64,000 nucleotides of DNA, taken from Datisca glomerata (lineage: Eukaryota > Streptophyta > Magnoliopsida > Cucurbitales > Datiscaceae). The notes under the pieces were generated by a model. The model worked only from the letters and a program-made list of their open reading frames with translations, did not search any database and was not told the DNA's origin. This document shows, one piece after another, positions 1 to 10,751 of this stretch. Each line of letters starts with the position of its first letter. Within the stretch, counting starts at the first letter, position 1. The position numbers were made by a program, and so were the translations under genes. Where the stretch lies: assembly GCA_003255025.1 (NCBI GenBank), contig QANY01003900.1, positions 1,488,001 through 1,552,000 on the forward strand, read 5' to 3'.

Positions 1-342
1 TCGAGTTAAGAATTCAGTATGAACTTAAAAAATAGAAAAGAACAATGGAGATATAACTTACAAGAAAATGTATAAGCCTATTCATTTAAACAGTTATTAA
101 ATACCCCCACACAAGGCCTTGGAAAGCCAAGTATGGCACAGTTTCTCTTTGAAAATGATTTTCAGAAGCAAACACTTTTCCCCAAAATAAATAACCATTT
201 CATCTATCTAATAATGAATGACAAAGTGGAAGTAGTTTGGAACCTTAAATTTAGTTTACTAGGGGTTTTCTGAATGGACTCGTGAGTTTTTATGGGAAAA
301 TGGAGGCTCTTCCGTTTCACAATATCTTTTCTTACAAATAAG
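1..342. other. Intron 11 sequence without a recognisable feature
   Basis: No coding similarity or repeat structure is visible here. It lies beyond the last exon in the window of the minus-strand Nudix/DPP III gene, so by inference it is part of that gene's intron 11. It forms the left flank of a LINE insertion. Confidence 0.5.
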
Positions 343-456
343 TCTGAATCATTGTTCTTATTTTTTTATAAGAAACAGAAATTATGTTAATATAAACGAA
401 TGTACAAAGAAGGTTCGGAGGAAAAGATTTCCTAACCGAACACCAAAATACCATAT

Positions 457-657
457 TGTTTGAAAAAATGTCTACATTCATCTTGTTTTCTTTAGAAATA
501 TTATTGTAATTACGGGGTTGTTTCTTATTTGGGTTTTCCTTCCTTTGTATTTTTTTCCTTCCTCGTCTTATTTCCTATCTAGGTCTCATTTCTGTGTATA
601 TATATATCGGATGTATAGTGTTGATGTATAATAGAGAAAGGAGTGATTTTTATTCTA
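457..657 (+). repeat. Copia-1 5' LTR
   Basis: Starts TGTTTGAAAAAATG and ends TTTTATTCTA. It is nearly colinear with 9433-9632 and has a TATATATATA stretch near 597-606 that could serve as a TATA box. The ending is TA rather than the usual CA, and both LTRs share this end. Confidence 0.9.
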
Positions 658-675
658 CTCGGGTTTCCACGAACA

Positions 676-745
676 CTCTCTGGTGCGACGGATCTCTCTG
701 TGACGGCTCTCTCCGTGACGGATCTCTCTGCGATGGCCCTTTTTT
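676..745 (+). repeat. Short tandem repeat in Copia-1 leader
   Basis: About four imperfect units of GACGGATCTCTCTGT type lie between the LTR and the Copia-2 insertion. CT-rich leader sequence follows to about 860. Open frames cross it on both strands but only because it is a low-complexity repeat. Confidence 0.6.
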
Positions 746-915
746 GACAGAAGACTACGACAGCCCTCTTTGGGTCTCTCTCTCTCTGGGTCTTTCTCTG
801 CAAGCTCTTTGCGAGCTCTCTCTAAGTCTCTCTCGGTGCTATCTCTCTCTCCCTCTCTGCATTTTCCGTGTATTTTTTGTCTGGTTGTTTGGCCTCTGTT
901 TTTGGGTGTATCTCG

Positions 916-1057
916 ACTAGAAAGCTAAAAGAGTTATATTGATCAATAAAATTTAGATAGTACATGGGATATTTATACACATGGATAAAAAAGTTAAAAA
1001 TACTAAAATACTCTTAAATACCAGAAAAGTAGCAAAGATAAACAATATTATCCAACA
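916..1057 (-). repeat. Copia-2 3' LTR
   Basis: The 142-bp copy reads TGTTGGATAATATTG on the minus strand at its start and ends in AGT. The partner copy is at 5647-5788. Confidence 0.92.
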
Positions 1058-1064
1058 CTCGCCC

Positions 1065-4000
1065 TCAAGCTGGCGCATGGATATCAATCATGCCTAGCTT
1101 GCGAAGAGTTGACTGTAGAAGAGTAGGACCGACAAACTTTGTAAGAGCATGAGAAGTTTGACCAGATGAAGGAACAAACTTTGTAGAAATAGCTTCAAAC
1201 CGAACTTTCTCTCGAATGAAGTGAATATCAACCTCGATATGTTTGGTTCTTTCATGAATAACAAAATCTGAAGCTAAAATTAAGGCCGACTTATTGTCAC
1301 AGTACAATGTGGAAGGTAAACAAGGCAAGAAACCGAGTTCCCCTAGAATAGAATGAAGCCAAAGAACCTCACACGTCCTTTGAGCCATTGCCTTGTATGC
1401 TTTTCCAGGAGAGAAGATGATTACCATAAAAAGTACAAATACCAGATGTAGATCTCCTTTCTGTCTTTGACCCAGCATAGTCAGCATCAGTAAAGCAAGA
1501 CACATCAAATGTGTTTTTGGAGGAATAGAAATGACCAAGGCCGAACAAGAGTTCAAGTATCTCAAAATGTGGTAAACTGCATCCAAATGTGAAGTACGAG
1601 GAGCATGCATAAACTGGCTCACAAGGCTAACAGAAAAAGCCAGATCGGGACGTGTGTTAGTCAGATAAATAAGTCTTCCAACCAATCTCTGATACATACT
1701 CAGATTTGCTACTAGTTCACCTGATTCAGCTGAAAATTTGACATTCGAATCCATAGGTGTAGATTCAGGTCTACATCCCAACATTCCAGTATCACCAAGC
1801 AGGTCAATAACATACTTCCGCTGCGAGAGAGATATACCTATCTCGGAACGAGCAACCTCAATACCCAAAAAATACTTTAGCCCCCCCAAATCTTCGATAT
1901 CAAAAGTTGAACTAAGATATCTCTTGACCTTAGTAATGCCGATACTATCATCACTAGTCAAGATGATATCATCCACATACATAGAGAGGATGACACATTG
2001 CCCTAATGAATTCCGTCTGATAAAACACGTATGATCAGAGTGACATCTAAGAAATCCCAACTCAAGCACCACTTCACTCAACCGAGCAAACCAAGCCCGC
2101 GGAGATTGTTTCAACTCATACAAGGATTTTTGCAGACGACATACTTTCCCTGAATACTCCCCTCAGCCCGAAAATCTGGAGGCGGATCCATATAAATAAT
2201 CTCATCCAAATCACCATTCAAGAAGGCGTTCTTGACATCCATCTGATGCAAGGGCCAGTAGTGAGAAGCAGCCAAAGAGATAATAAGACGAACAGTAGTG
2301 AGTTTGGCAACAGGAGCAAAGGTTGCATTGAAATCCTTGCCGGGAATCTGAGTAAAACCTTTTGCGACTAGACGTGCCTTGTACCGATTAGCAGTTCCAT
2401 CCGCATTATATTTAAGATTGAATACCCAACGACATTCAACCGTTTTCTCCTCCTAAGGCAAAGCAACCAAGTCCCAAGTATGATTATCTTGCAAGGCTTT
2501 CATCTCATCTTGCATAGCGGCCACCCACCGTGGGTCTCGTGTTGCTTCCCCAACAGATCGCGGAATCGCAGTAGAATCAAGGTGACTAACAAATCCCTGA
2601 AAGGAGCTGGATAAAGCACTATACAAAATATGATTCTCAATAGGGTGGTCAGTAGAATATGATAAAGTGAGGCGATTAGGGGGGCGACGGTCCCGCAAAG
2701 GATATCGTCGAGAGGGGGGAGGATCAGTACCTTCGTTCGTAGAGGAGTTCAGCACAGGGAGATGAGAGCGACGACTATACACCTTGGTAGGAGGACTTGC
2801 AATGGAAGGCAAAGAAGTAGGAGAAACAACGGGAGCATCTATATTATGGGGGGTCAAGAATAGGGATAGGACGAGGAACATCCTCAACAGATGAGACCCC
2901 AGTCCTAATACTAATGGAGCCAAAAAATGGGGTATTGTCCCAAAATGTAACATCCAAAGAAAAAATAAACTGTCTAGATGAGGGATCGTAACATCAATAC
3001 CTTTTGGATTGAGATGAGTATCCCATAAATGCGCAACGGATAGATCTATCGTCCAACATTGTTCGAGTAGGACTCTTGTTTTGAACAAAGCAAACATAAC
3101 CAAAGACACGAGGAATAATAGCGAAAATGAGTTTTTCGGGATGAAGAAGACCTAAAGGAGTTTGCCCGCCTAAGATTCGACTAGGAACTCTATTAATCAA
3201 ATATGTTGCCGTGAGAACAGACATTGCGGTGGGAACAGACATGTCCCAAAAAATTTGAGGAAGCGACATTCCCTTCAAAAGGCAACGGGAAATGCCCATA
3301 AGGTGACGATTCTTACGCTCAGCTACGCCATTTTGTTCAGGAGTATATGGACATATAAGCTGCTGAAGAATCCCAAGACTAGAAAGATAAGAAACAAGAT
3401 CACCCGAAATATACTCCCCCACCATTATCAGAACGAATCGATCGAACAACAGTTTGATACTGGGTTTTGATCATAGTAAGAAATTGTTTAAGCACATGTG
3501 AGACATCAGAATTTTTCCCAAGCAAATAAACCCATGTACATCTAGAAAAGTCATCAATAAATGTGACACAATATCGGTGTCCAGACATAGCAGTAACAAG
3601 AGATAGACCCCAAACATCAGAGTGAATTAAGGCTTACGACAATGTTTCGAAAGCTCGCAAATTTCACATTTAAACTGAAAGTGTTTACATGCATTAATCA
3701 AGGAAGGAAATAACGAACAAATATATTGAAAATTGACATGACCCAAACGAGCATGCCACAAGTGTAAGTCTCTAAAAGAAAAGGAAACAGGAAAATCAAA
3801 AATAATAGAAGAGGCAACTCGAATAATAGGATCTGGTGAAGGGGAGGTGGATCGCCAAAGTAGTATTGCCATCCCGCTCATACCCCCTACCAAAAATCCT
3901 CTTCGTACGACGGTCCTACAAAAAAAAACGATCAGCCAAATAAATGATAGCACAATCTAGAGCTTTGGCCAGGCGACTAACAGATAAAAGGTTCATAGCA

Positions 4001-4125
4001 AATTTAGGCAAATGAAAAACAGAGGGAAGAGTAATTTCAGGAGACAATTGTACAGTCCCTCTACCGCTCACAACAGTCCGAGAAACATCAGCTAATTGTG
4101 CCGAACCTTTAACAGGTTCCAATGG
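1065..4125 (-). pseudogene. Copia-2 integrase, reverse transcriptase and RNase H
   Basis: On the minus strand from high to low coordinate: a GAG-pre-integrase zinc site (HARLGHVN and CEICELSKH, about 3640-3900); integrase with FIDDFSR and SDNGG acid positions (about 3400-3590) and PEQNGVAERKNRH (about 3300-3340); a reverse transcriptase whose N-terminal part spans about 2125-2530 in broken frames; then an open stretch 1065-2123 with KQSPRAWF and the catalytic YVDD in SMYVDDIILT; and RNase H with CDNKSA and RTKHIEVD. At least four frameshifts separate these blocks, including one in a homopolymer at about 4130. The enzyme motifs look intact, but no single polyprotein can be made. Confidence 0.9.
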
Positions 4126-5264
4126 TGTAGAAAAAAAAATGATAACTCACCAGTCATATGATCATTTGCCCCCGAATCCAAAATCCATGTAGGTGACTCA
4201 GTACGAATATGAAGTGCAGTGGGAGTACCTGAGGCAGTGGAGGTAGGAGGATTAAAGACAGGAGCAATAGTAATAGTAGGAGTCTGCTGAGACATAAGAC
4301 GAGACACCTGAGCCTGTAAAGCTGCTACTTGAGAGAGGACAGATGACTCGGCCAAATTACTGGTGGCTACAGAATTATTAGCTACCGTTGTCGATCTAGT
4401 GGGTATATTAATCTTCTTCTGGAATTGAGCGCGCAACTCGGGATGAAGTTTCCAACAAGTATCCTTGATATGACCATCGTTCCCACAATGATGACAAAAT
4501 TTCCTCCCAGCTAGAGGACGAGAACTAGAGAAACCACGAGCACCAAGGGCCATCTGATCATTATTACTAGCAGTGGCAGGGATGAGAGTCGAGACCGAGA
4601 TAAGACGTCGACGCTCATCTCCATCAACCATGGCAAAGGTCTCAAGCAAGGATGGTACAGGAGAGGAATTAAGGATTTGGGTACGAAGCGACTCAAATCC
4701 AGGCTTAAGCCCCATCAGAAATGTATATGTGTGATGACGATCTAGCCTCTTGACTGCTACATGAGTCATTGTCCCAAAGTCACTTATTGGTTCATATTGA
4801 GCCATCTCATCCCACCGTACACGTAAATATCCAAAAAATTGAACATTCAATCCAAGTTTCTCCTGATTGGCACTAGCAATCTCCTGATACAACTCAAAAT
4901 ATCGAGCCTCATTCCTTGAATGGGCATACATGGCAGTCAAAACATTCCACAAATCGACAACCATCTCATTATACATAAACATATTATAGACCGAAGACTC
5001 CACAGATCCAAACATCCATCCCAATATCAAACAGTTATCAACATCCCACTGGGCTTCCTTTGCATCATCATCTTTAGGGTGAGGAACACGTCCTTGAAGC
5101 CAAAGACTCTTTCCCCGTCCGCCAAGAAATAACTTCAACGATCAAGACCAAGCAGCAAAATTTCGTCCATTTAAAAGAACACTAATAACTCTTCCACCGG
5201 ACACAGGATAAGCCTGATCTGGCTTAGCAACAGCCGTAACAGCAGCATTTGAAGATTCAGACAT
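4125..5264 (-). pseudogene. Copia-2 gag and protease
   Basis: The frame starts at ATG 5264 (MSESSNAAV). It meets a TGA at 5144-5142, at codon 41, within AAWS-stop-SLKLFLGG. A copia gag normally reads through here, so this is one substitution. After it come the UBN2-type gag body, a CCHC knuckle (CHHCGNDGHIKDTC, about 4455-4500) and the aspartic protease start WILDSGANDHMTG (about 4155-4195). The frame is lost just after this in a run of T residues. Gag forms the virus-like particle and the DSG triad cuts the polyprotein. Confidence 0.9.
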
Positions 5265-5437
5265 CACGAATCCAAGAAAGCAATACAAATTACCAAGAAA
5301 ATCCGATGGAGAGATGAAGAAAGATTGAACACGACCGTCTACATCATGAAAAAGTCACCAAACGAGTAACCAAACTGTGGGCTAAGCCACAACAATCCAA
5401 AAAATACAGAAAATCCTAGGTCTGGTCAGCACACAGC

Positions 5438-5646
5438 CTAGGAAAACCCAACCACTTTGAAAAAACAAAGCTGGAAGCGGTAAAAAAAGAGCTCCGGCGG
5501 CCGGAGGTGGTGGCGTCGGTGGCCGACGACTGGGCGGCGGCGGGTGGAGGCGGCCGGCACGAGTGACGGTGGTCGGCGCTGTCTGGTGGCTGTGGCAGTG
5601 ATGGGTGGCAGATTAGGGTTAGGGTTAGGGTTAAACTTTGATACCA
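5438..5646 (-). other. Copia-2 leader: primer site, TTAGGG run, GC-rich stretch
   Basis: The primer-binding site is at 5636-5646. Beside it the plus strand carries about three and a half TTAGGG units at 5612-5633. Next to that is a distinctly GC-rich tract (about 5478-5600) unlike the AT-rich rest of the element. A 69-codon open frame crosses it but begins with TTG inside the primer site and is repetitive, so I do not call it a gene. Confidence 0.7.
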
Positions 5647-5788
5647 ACTAAAAAGCTAAAAGAGTTATATTGATCAATAAAACTTAGATAGTACATGGGG
5701 TATTTATACACATGGATAAGAAAGTTAAAAATACTAAAATACCCTTAAATACCATAAATGTAGCAAAGATAAACAATATTATCCAACA
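5647..5788 (-). repeat. Copia-2 5' LTR
   Basis: This is the 5' LTR on the minus strand, followed directly by the primer site at 5646 and downstream. It carries a TATTTATA promoter-like stretch in both copies. Confidence 0.92.
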
Positions 5789-5922
5789 TCTCGGGTTGTG
5801 AAGTGCTCCATTTTTACTGATATGCTTCTCTGCTCTCGGGTTGTTGCTGGGTTTTTTGGTTTTGCTGGATTTGGGTCTGTTTTTTGTGTTTGGATTGGCT
5901 TGTTTGGTGACATAAAGGAAAA

Positions 5923-6240
5923 TGTCTGAAGTTACATCTTAGTCTGAAACAACTCGAAAAGACCTTAATCAGTCAAAGAATTTATTTGGAGATAATCCTA
6001 CTCTGCAAATTACAACTGAGAAATTGAATGGAAAAAATTTTCTTGAGTGGTCATAGTTGGTAAGTTGTTTTTAAAGAGTAAAGGCAAGATGATTGGACAA
6101 AATCCGAAGATCCATCTCCTACCTCAACCTCTTCTTGTGCCTTTACACAATCAGGTGACACTCATTCAACCTTAAATGTGTCAAAAAATGTTTCTGAACC
6201 TTCATCATTGATTCAGGAGCCACCGATCACATGACTAACA
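5923..6240 (+). pseudogene. Copia-1 gag remnant and protease start
   Basis: ATG 5923 begins MSEVTS and meets TAG at 5941. The frame continues as SETTRKDLNQ and then ITTEKLNGKNFLEWS, the usual copia gag N-terminus, to another stop. Most of gag including the CCHC knuckle is missing. The sequence resumes at about 6206 with the protease motif IIDSGATDHMTN. Length is about 300 bp against roughly 1 kb expected for gag, so an internal deletion is inferred. Confidence 0.8.
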
Positions 6241-7480
6241 AATCTTAGAATTTAAGAATTATTCACCTTGTGAAGATGCTAAAGTAAAAGTAGTCGATGG
6301 CTCTTTTACTTCCATTAGTGGTATTGGTCAGATTTCTGTTATTCCTTCCTCAACTCTTTCTTCAGTGTTACATGTGCCAAAGATTTCTTGTAATCTTTTA
6401 TCAATTAGTAAGATTACCAAAGCCTTACATTGTTTAGTAACTTTCTTTCATGATTGTTGTATATTTCAGGACCTTTTAACGGGGAGGACGATTGGCATTG
6501 TTGAAGAGAGAGATGGATTGTATTATCTGGATGCAAATGGAGTGTGTGCAAAAGCCCTCTACAGTAACAAGGAAAAATCCGAGGAGAGTGAGATATGGTT
6601 GTATCACCTTAGGCATGGACATCCTAGCTTTGTTTCTCTAAGTTTTTTTTATCCTAAGATGTTTTCTCATTTATCTTTTTCTCAATTTAAATGTGAGATA
6701 TGTGAACTTGCTAAAAGTCATCGTGCCTCTTTTCGTTTGAGTAATAAAAAACCTCTAGCTCCTTTGTCTCTTATTCATAGTAGTGTTTGAGGCACTCTAG
6801 AGTTTCGTCCATATATGGTTTTAGATGGTTTGTCACTTTCATAGACGATTGCAGTAGGGTTACATGGGATAATCTTCTTAAGGATAAATTTGAGGTAGCA
6901 TCTACATTCCGAAAATTCCATACTATGTTGCAAACACAATTTGATGCTAGAGTTCAAATCTTAAGATCTCACAATGGGGGGAGTATTTCAACAAAACACT
7001 TGCATCTTATTTTCATGATAATGGCATTATTTATCAATCCTCTGTGTCAATACCCCAACAAAATGGGATAGTTGAAAGGAAAAATAGGCATCTTCTTGAG
7101 GTTGCTAGAGCAATCATGTTCACTAGCAATGTCCCTAAACATTTTTTTGGGAGAAGCCATTTGAACTATTGTACATCTCATTAATAGATTGCCAACTAAA
7201 ATCCTTGATTTTGCTACTCCTATGGATACTCTAAAACGTCATTACCCATAGTCTATAATCTTAATCTCTCTTCCTCTAAAATATTTGGGTGTGTTGTGTT
7301 TGTGCACATTAGAATTAAAACCATATCTAAACTTGAACCCATAGCCCTCAAATGCCTTTTCTTAGGTTACTCTTATAATCAACAAGGGTATAAATGATAT
7401 CATCCTCTTAGGGAACTGTTCATCACCATGGATGTGAATTTCTTTTAGAACCAGGCCTATTTCCCTCACATTGAAGATGA
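6241..7480 (+). pseudogene. Copia-1 GAG-pre-integrase and integrase
   Basis: The open stretch 6365-6790 carries the zinc-binding region (YHLRHGHPS, then CEICELAKSH). It is followed by the integrase core with FIDDCSRVTW and RSHNGG in a frame reaching 7071, and then QQNGIVERKNRHL in another frame. The integrase core normally has RSDNGG, so the second catalytic acid appears changed to H. Several frameshifts and stops are present, so it is inactive. Confidence 0.85.
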
Positions 7481-7879
7481 TCTTCAGGGGGAGAGAACTA
7501 GTAAAGAAGATCAGTCTTGGTCCATTCCACTACCTATTTCTCTTAATCAATCTCTGAACAAATATTAGTGGATGCCAAAGATGGTGACGGGGTTAAGAAC
7601 GTTGAACTAATATCTAGAGAAAAATCTGAGATGACCCAAAAATTGGTGAACTTCTGACTTATTCTCTAAGGAAAAAGAACGATTGGATGATCCTATCTCT
7701 CTCTCTCACAAGATCAATCGTCTGAACCTAAAGAATGTACTCTCAACCTTGACTTAGCTTCTCATAATTCTAATCTTGATATTCCAACTGCTGTTAGGAA
7801 AGGCACTAGAACTTCCACTAAACACCCTATTTCTAACTTCATATCTTTGCAAAGTCTTAATGATAGTTACAGGACCTTC

Positions 7880-9425
7880 ATTGCTCACCTTTCAAACATA
7901 AAAAATTCCAAACACTATACAAGAGGCTCTAGGAGATCCGATGTGGAAGAAGGCTATCCTTGAGGGGATGCAAACCTTACACAAAAATGACACATGGGAT
8001 GTTGGTGAACTTCCTAAAGGGAAGCAGACAGTAGGATGGAAATGGGTCTTCACGGTTAAATACAAAGCTGATGGGTCTATTGAGATGTACAATGCTAGAC
8101 TCGTTGCTAAAGGATATACTCAAACGTATGGAATTGATTATCAAGAGACATTTGATCCTGTAGCAAAAATGAATACCATCCGAGTTCTATTGACTCTTCC
8201 TGCTAATTTTGATTGGCCTCTACAACAATTTGATGTGAAAAATGCATTCTTACATGGAAATCTGGAAGAAGTCTACATGGATCAACCTCCTGGTTTTGAG
8301 AAAGTCTCCAAAGTCAAAAAGGTCTGCAAACTACCTTTTGAAACAATCTCCAAGAGCATGGTTTGAAAGGTTCATTAAGTCTTTATTGAAATTTGGATAC
8401 ACCCAGAGCCAGGGAGATTACACTCTCTTTATTAAACATTCTTCTCATAATAGACTGACTGCTCTTATTGTTTATGTAGATGACATTATCGTTACAGGAA
8501 ACGATACAGGAGAAATGAAGAATCTAAAAAACCTTCTGGCCAAGGAGTTTGAAATTAAGGATTTAGGATCCTTAAGATATTTTTTGGGCATTGATGTTGC
8601 AAGATCAGGAAAAGGGATCTTTGTATCCCAAAGGGAATATACTCTGGATTTATTGGAGGAGACGAGTATGCTGGGTTGTAAACCAATAGATACTCCGATT
8701 GATCAAAATCATAGACTCAGTATCAATGCTGAAGGAGTCCCTGTTGATAGAGGGAGACACCAGAGATTGGTAGGACGACTAATTTATCTATCTCATACCA
8801 GACCTGATATTGCCTACGCAGTAGGAATAGTAAGTCAATATATGCACTCACCAACAGAATGCCACATGGACGCAACGCATAGGATTCTAAGATATTTGAA
8901 AGCAACTCCTGGGAATGGATTATTATACTCAAAGAATAATCATTTGATAGTTGAAGCTTGCCAGACGCAGACTGGGCAGGGTCTGTCACTGATTGAAGGT
9001 CAACTACTGGATATTGCCCCTTTGTTGGAGGAAATCTAGTTAAAAGGAGGAGAAAGAAACAAAATGTAGTGGCAAGATCAAGTGCAGAAGTAGAATTTCG
9101 AGCTATGGCACACAGGATATGTGAGCTCTTATGGCTTAAAATCATTCTAAAGGAGTTAAAGGTAACAACTGAAGAACCAATGAGACTCTATTGTGATAAT
9201 AAAGCAACAATCAGTATTGCTCACAATCCAGTTCAGCATGATAAAACGAAACATGTGGAGATTGATAGGTATTTCATCAAGGAAAAAATTGATAGTGGAC
9301 AGATCTACAGTCTATTTGTCCCGATCGAACAACTTGCAAACATCTTTACAAAAGGAGTTGCAGGTCTTAACTTCAAGAATATTGTGGGCAAGTTGGGTAT
9401 AGAAAGTATCTTTCAACCCGTATGA
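7880..9425 (+). pseudogene. Copia-1 reverse transcriptase and RNase H
   Basis: The frame 7941-8366 encodes the RT N-terminus (NDTWDVGELPKGKQTVGWKWVF, then DVKNAFLHG). A frameshift at about 8330 leads into 8242-9039 with KQSPRAWFERF and the catalytic YVDD in IVYVDDIIVTG. Next come TRPDIAYAVG and the RNase H start, a second frameshift near 8960, and 9069-9425 with SSAEVEFRAMAH, YCDNKATISIAHNP and TKHVEIDRYFIKEK. The stop at 9423 lies just before the polypurine tract. Catalytic motifs are preserved but the polyprotein is broken. Confidence 0.92.
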
Positions 9426-9432
9426 GGGGGAG

Positions 9433-9632
9433 TGTTGAAAAAAATGTCTAGATTCATCTTGTTTTCATTAGAATTATTGTAATTAGAGGGTTGTTTCTAT
9501 TTTGGGTTTTCCTTCCTCTTTGTGTTTTTTTCCTTACTCGTCTTATTTCCTATCTAGGTCTCATTTCTGAGTATATATATATATCGGATGTATAGTGTTG
9601 ATGTATAATAGAAAGGAGTGATTTTTATTTTA
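9433..9632 (+). repeat. Copia-1 3' LTR
   Basis: The 200-bp LTR follows the polypurine tract and starts TGTTGAAAAAAATG. It is followed by the target duplication CATAT and resumed LINE-1 sequence. Confidence 0.92.
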
Positions 9633-10332
9633 CATATATTTAGTCTATACAAGCAGTCATCCAATTACAACTAAGCATAAATAAAGGAACATCCTTAAAA
9701 GTCCTAGTGTTGGCTGCCCAAAAAGAAGTGAAAAAATGTATCTTCTCCCACTCTGTATTAACATCCTCGGAAGCCTCTTCAGAAATTCTTTTGTTCCTCT
9801 CTAGCTAAATATACCAAAAAATCTTGACAGCACCAAGACACAACAATGTTTTAAATTTCCTGTCGATTTTCAGTTGGAGAACCTCACCCAACAGCCTCTC
9901 CATGTGCTCCTGAGGAACCCAATAGAAACTAAGCTCAAATCTTCATTTAGACCACAAAAAATGCGCAAAAGGGCTGGTATGAAGAGATGGTCCAGACTCC
10001 ATTTTTGTCAAACAACACACATCACCACATCGTGGGTATTGACGGATGGTAACCTAAACACCAACAAAAGAATTTGATTTTCTTGGAGATTTTAGAGGTC
10101 CAAATTTCTAGAAAAGGGATGTCAACCTGACACCTATTATCTACAACCAAGTTGCTGGAGGCCAAGAACGAAAAGAAAGATGTACAACTAAAAATCCCTG
10201 ATTTATCCAACAACTAAACTCTTCTTATCTAAATTATGATTAGAGATAGGAATGTGCATTAAACTTCCAGAGCAGAAACTAAATCCTCAGATTCTCTATC
10301 ATTAAGATTCCTAAATGACAAATCTGAATCAT

Positions 10333-10751
10333 CATTAGCTCCAAGGTGACAAACACTGAAATGTTACTGTTTTATCTTTCAGATATATTTGGCAATGGGC
10401 GAAGAAAAAGAATCAGCCCATCTCAATTTCAGAAAAAATAAGGAGAAAAAACAAGATCACCAACTGTATTAGAGGGTTGAAGTTAAACAGTAATGCAGGT
10501 GAGATGGTTGTTAAGTATCCTGTAAATGCTTTAAAATGCTGATTAATGTGGTTGCTTGACAGAAACTTGCTAATGGGAAAGTTTCCACTCCATTCCCTTC
10601 ACTCGAGTTCCCTACCATGACTACTTAAAGCTGTTATTCAAGAAACGCTGACTAAATATATTCTCATCAACCACGACTATATCATCTCACATAATTGCAG
10701 TGACACAAACTACACATATTTTATATAAACAGAAGTGAAGATAGTACTAAC
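10333..10751. other. Start of intron 11, no feature seen
   Basis: This is AT-rich sequence between the exon 11 donor at 10751-10750 (minus-strand GT) and the LINE-1 duplication. No open frame or repeat was recognised. Confidence 0.6.

Larger units (their letters stand above)
916..5788 (-). mobile_element. Copia-2, nested Ty1/copia retrotransposon
   Basis: This second copia element is inserted in the Copia-1 leader in opposite orientation. Its 142-bp LTRs (916-1057 and 5647-5788) differ at about 7 positions. It is flanked by the duplication TCTCG at 911-915 and 5789-5793. The minus-strand primer site TGGTATCAAAG abuts the right-hand (5') LTR at 5646-5636 and resembles the initiator tRNA-Met site with one change. 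Gag, protease, integrase, reverse transcriptase and RNase H all remain, but are broken by one stop and several frameshifts. Its LTRs are more alike than those of Copia-1, in keeping with being the younger insertion. Confidence 0.95.
457..9632 (+). mobile_element. Copia-1, decayed Ty1/copia retrotransposon
   Basis: This LTR retrotransposon is bounded by 201-bp and 200-bp LTRs (457-657, 9433-9632) and by the 5-bp target duplication CATAT at 452-456 and 9633-9637. A polypurine tract (GAGGGGGAG) ends at 9432. The domain order is gag remnant, aspartic protease, GAG-pre-integrase, integrase, reverse transcriptase, RNase H, which is the Ty1/copia order. It sits inside LINE-1, and its leader is interrupted by Copia-2 (916-5788 plus the TCTCG duplication). 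Stops, frameshifts and a large gag deletion make it non-autonomous. LTR differences are roughly 7 percent by eye. A tRNA-Met primer site directly after the 5' LTR was not recognised. Confidence 0.93.
353..10322 (-). mobile_element. LINE-1, 5'-truncated LINE, split by Copia-1
   Basis: A minus-strand LINE remnant lies in two pieces, 353-456 and 9638-10322, separated by Copia-1. The left piece has the poly-T stretch near 361-368 (a poly-A tail on the minus strand) and the family 3' UTR. The right piece encodes on the minus strand only the zf-RVT-like region (KSGIFSC, then KIKFFCWCLG) and the C-terminal tail. It matches the LINE at 16860-17690 closely. The putative target duplication TCTGAATCAT is at 343-352 and 10323-10332. 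No endonuclease or reverse transcriptase remains. The joined sequence at 441-456 and 9638 onward matches the uninterrupted LINE copy near 16950, which confirms the Copia insertion point. Confidence 0.75.

Noticed and set aside
594..920. 108-codon plus-strand frame with overlapping minus-strand frame near 579-803
   Set aside because: It spans the Copia-1 LTR end, a short tandem repeat and CT-rich leader. The Ser/Leu/Cys pattern is low complexity, with no known motif.
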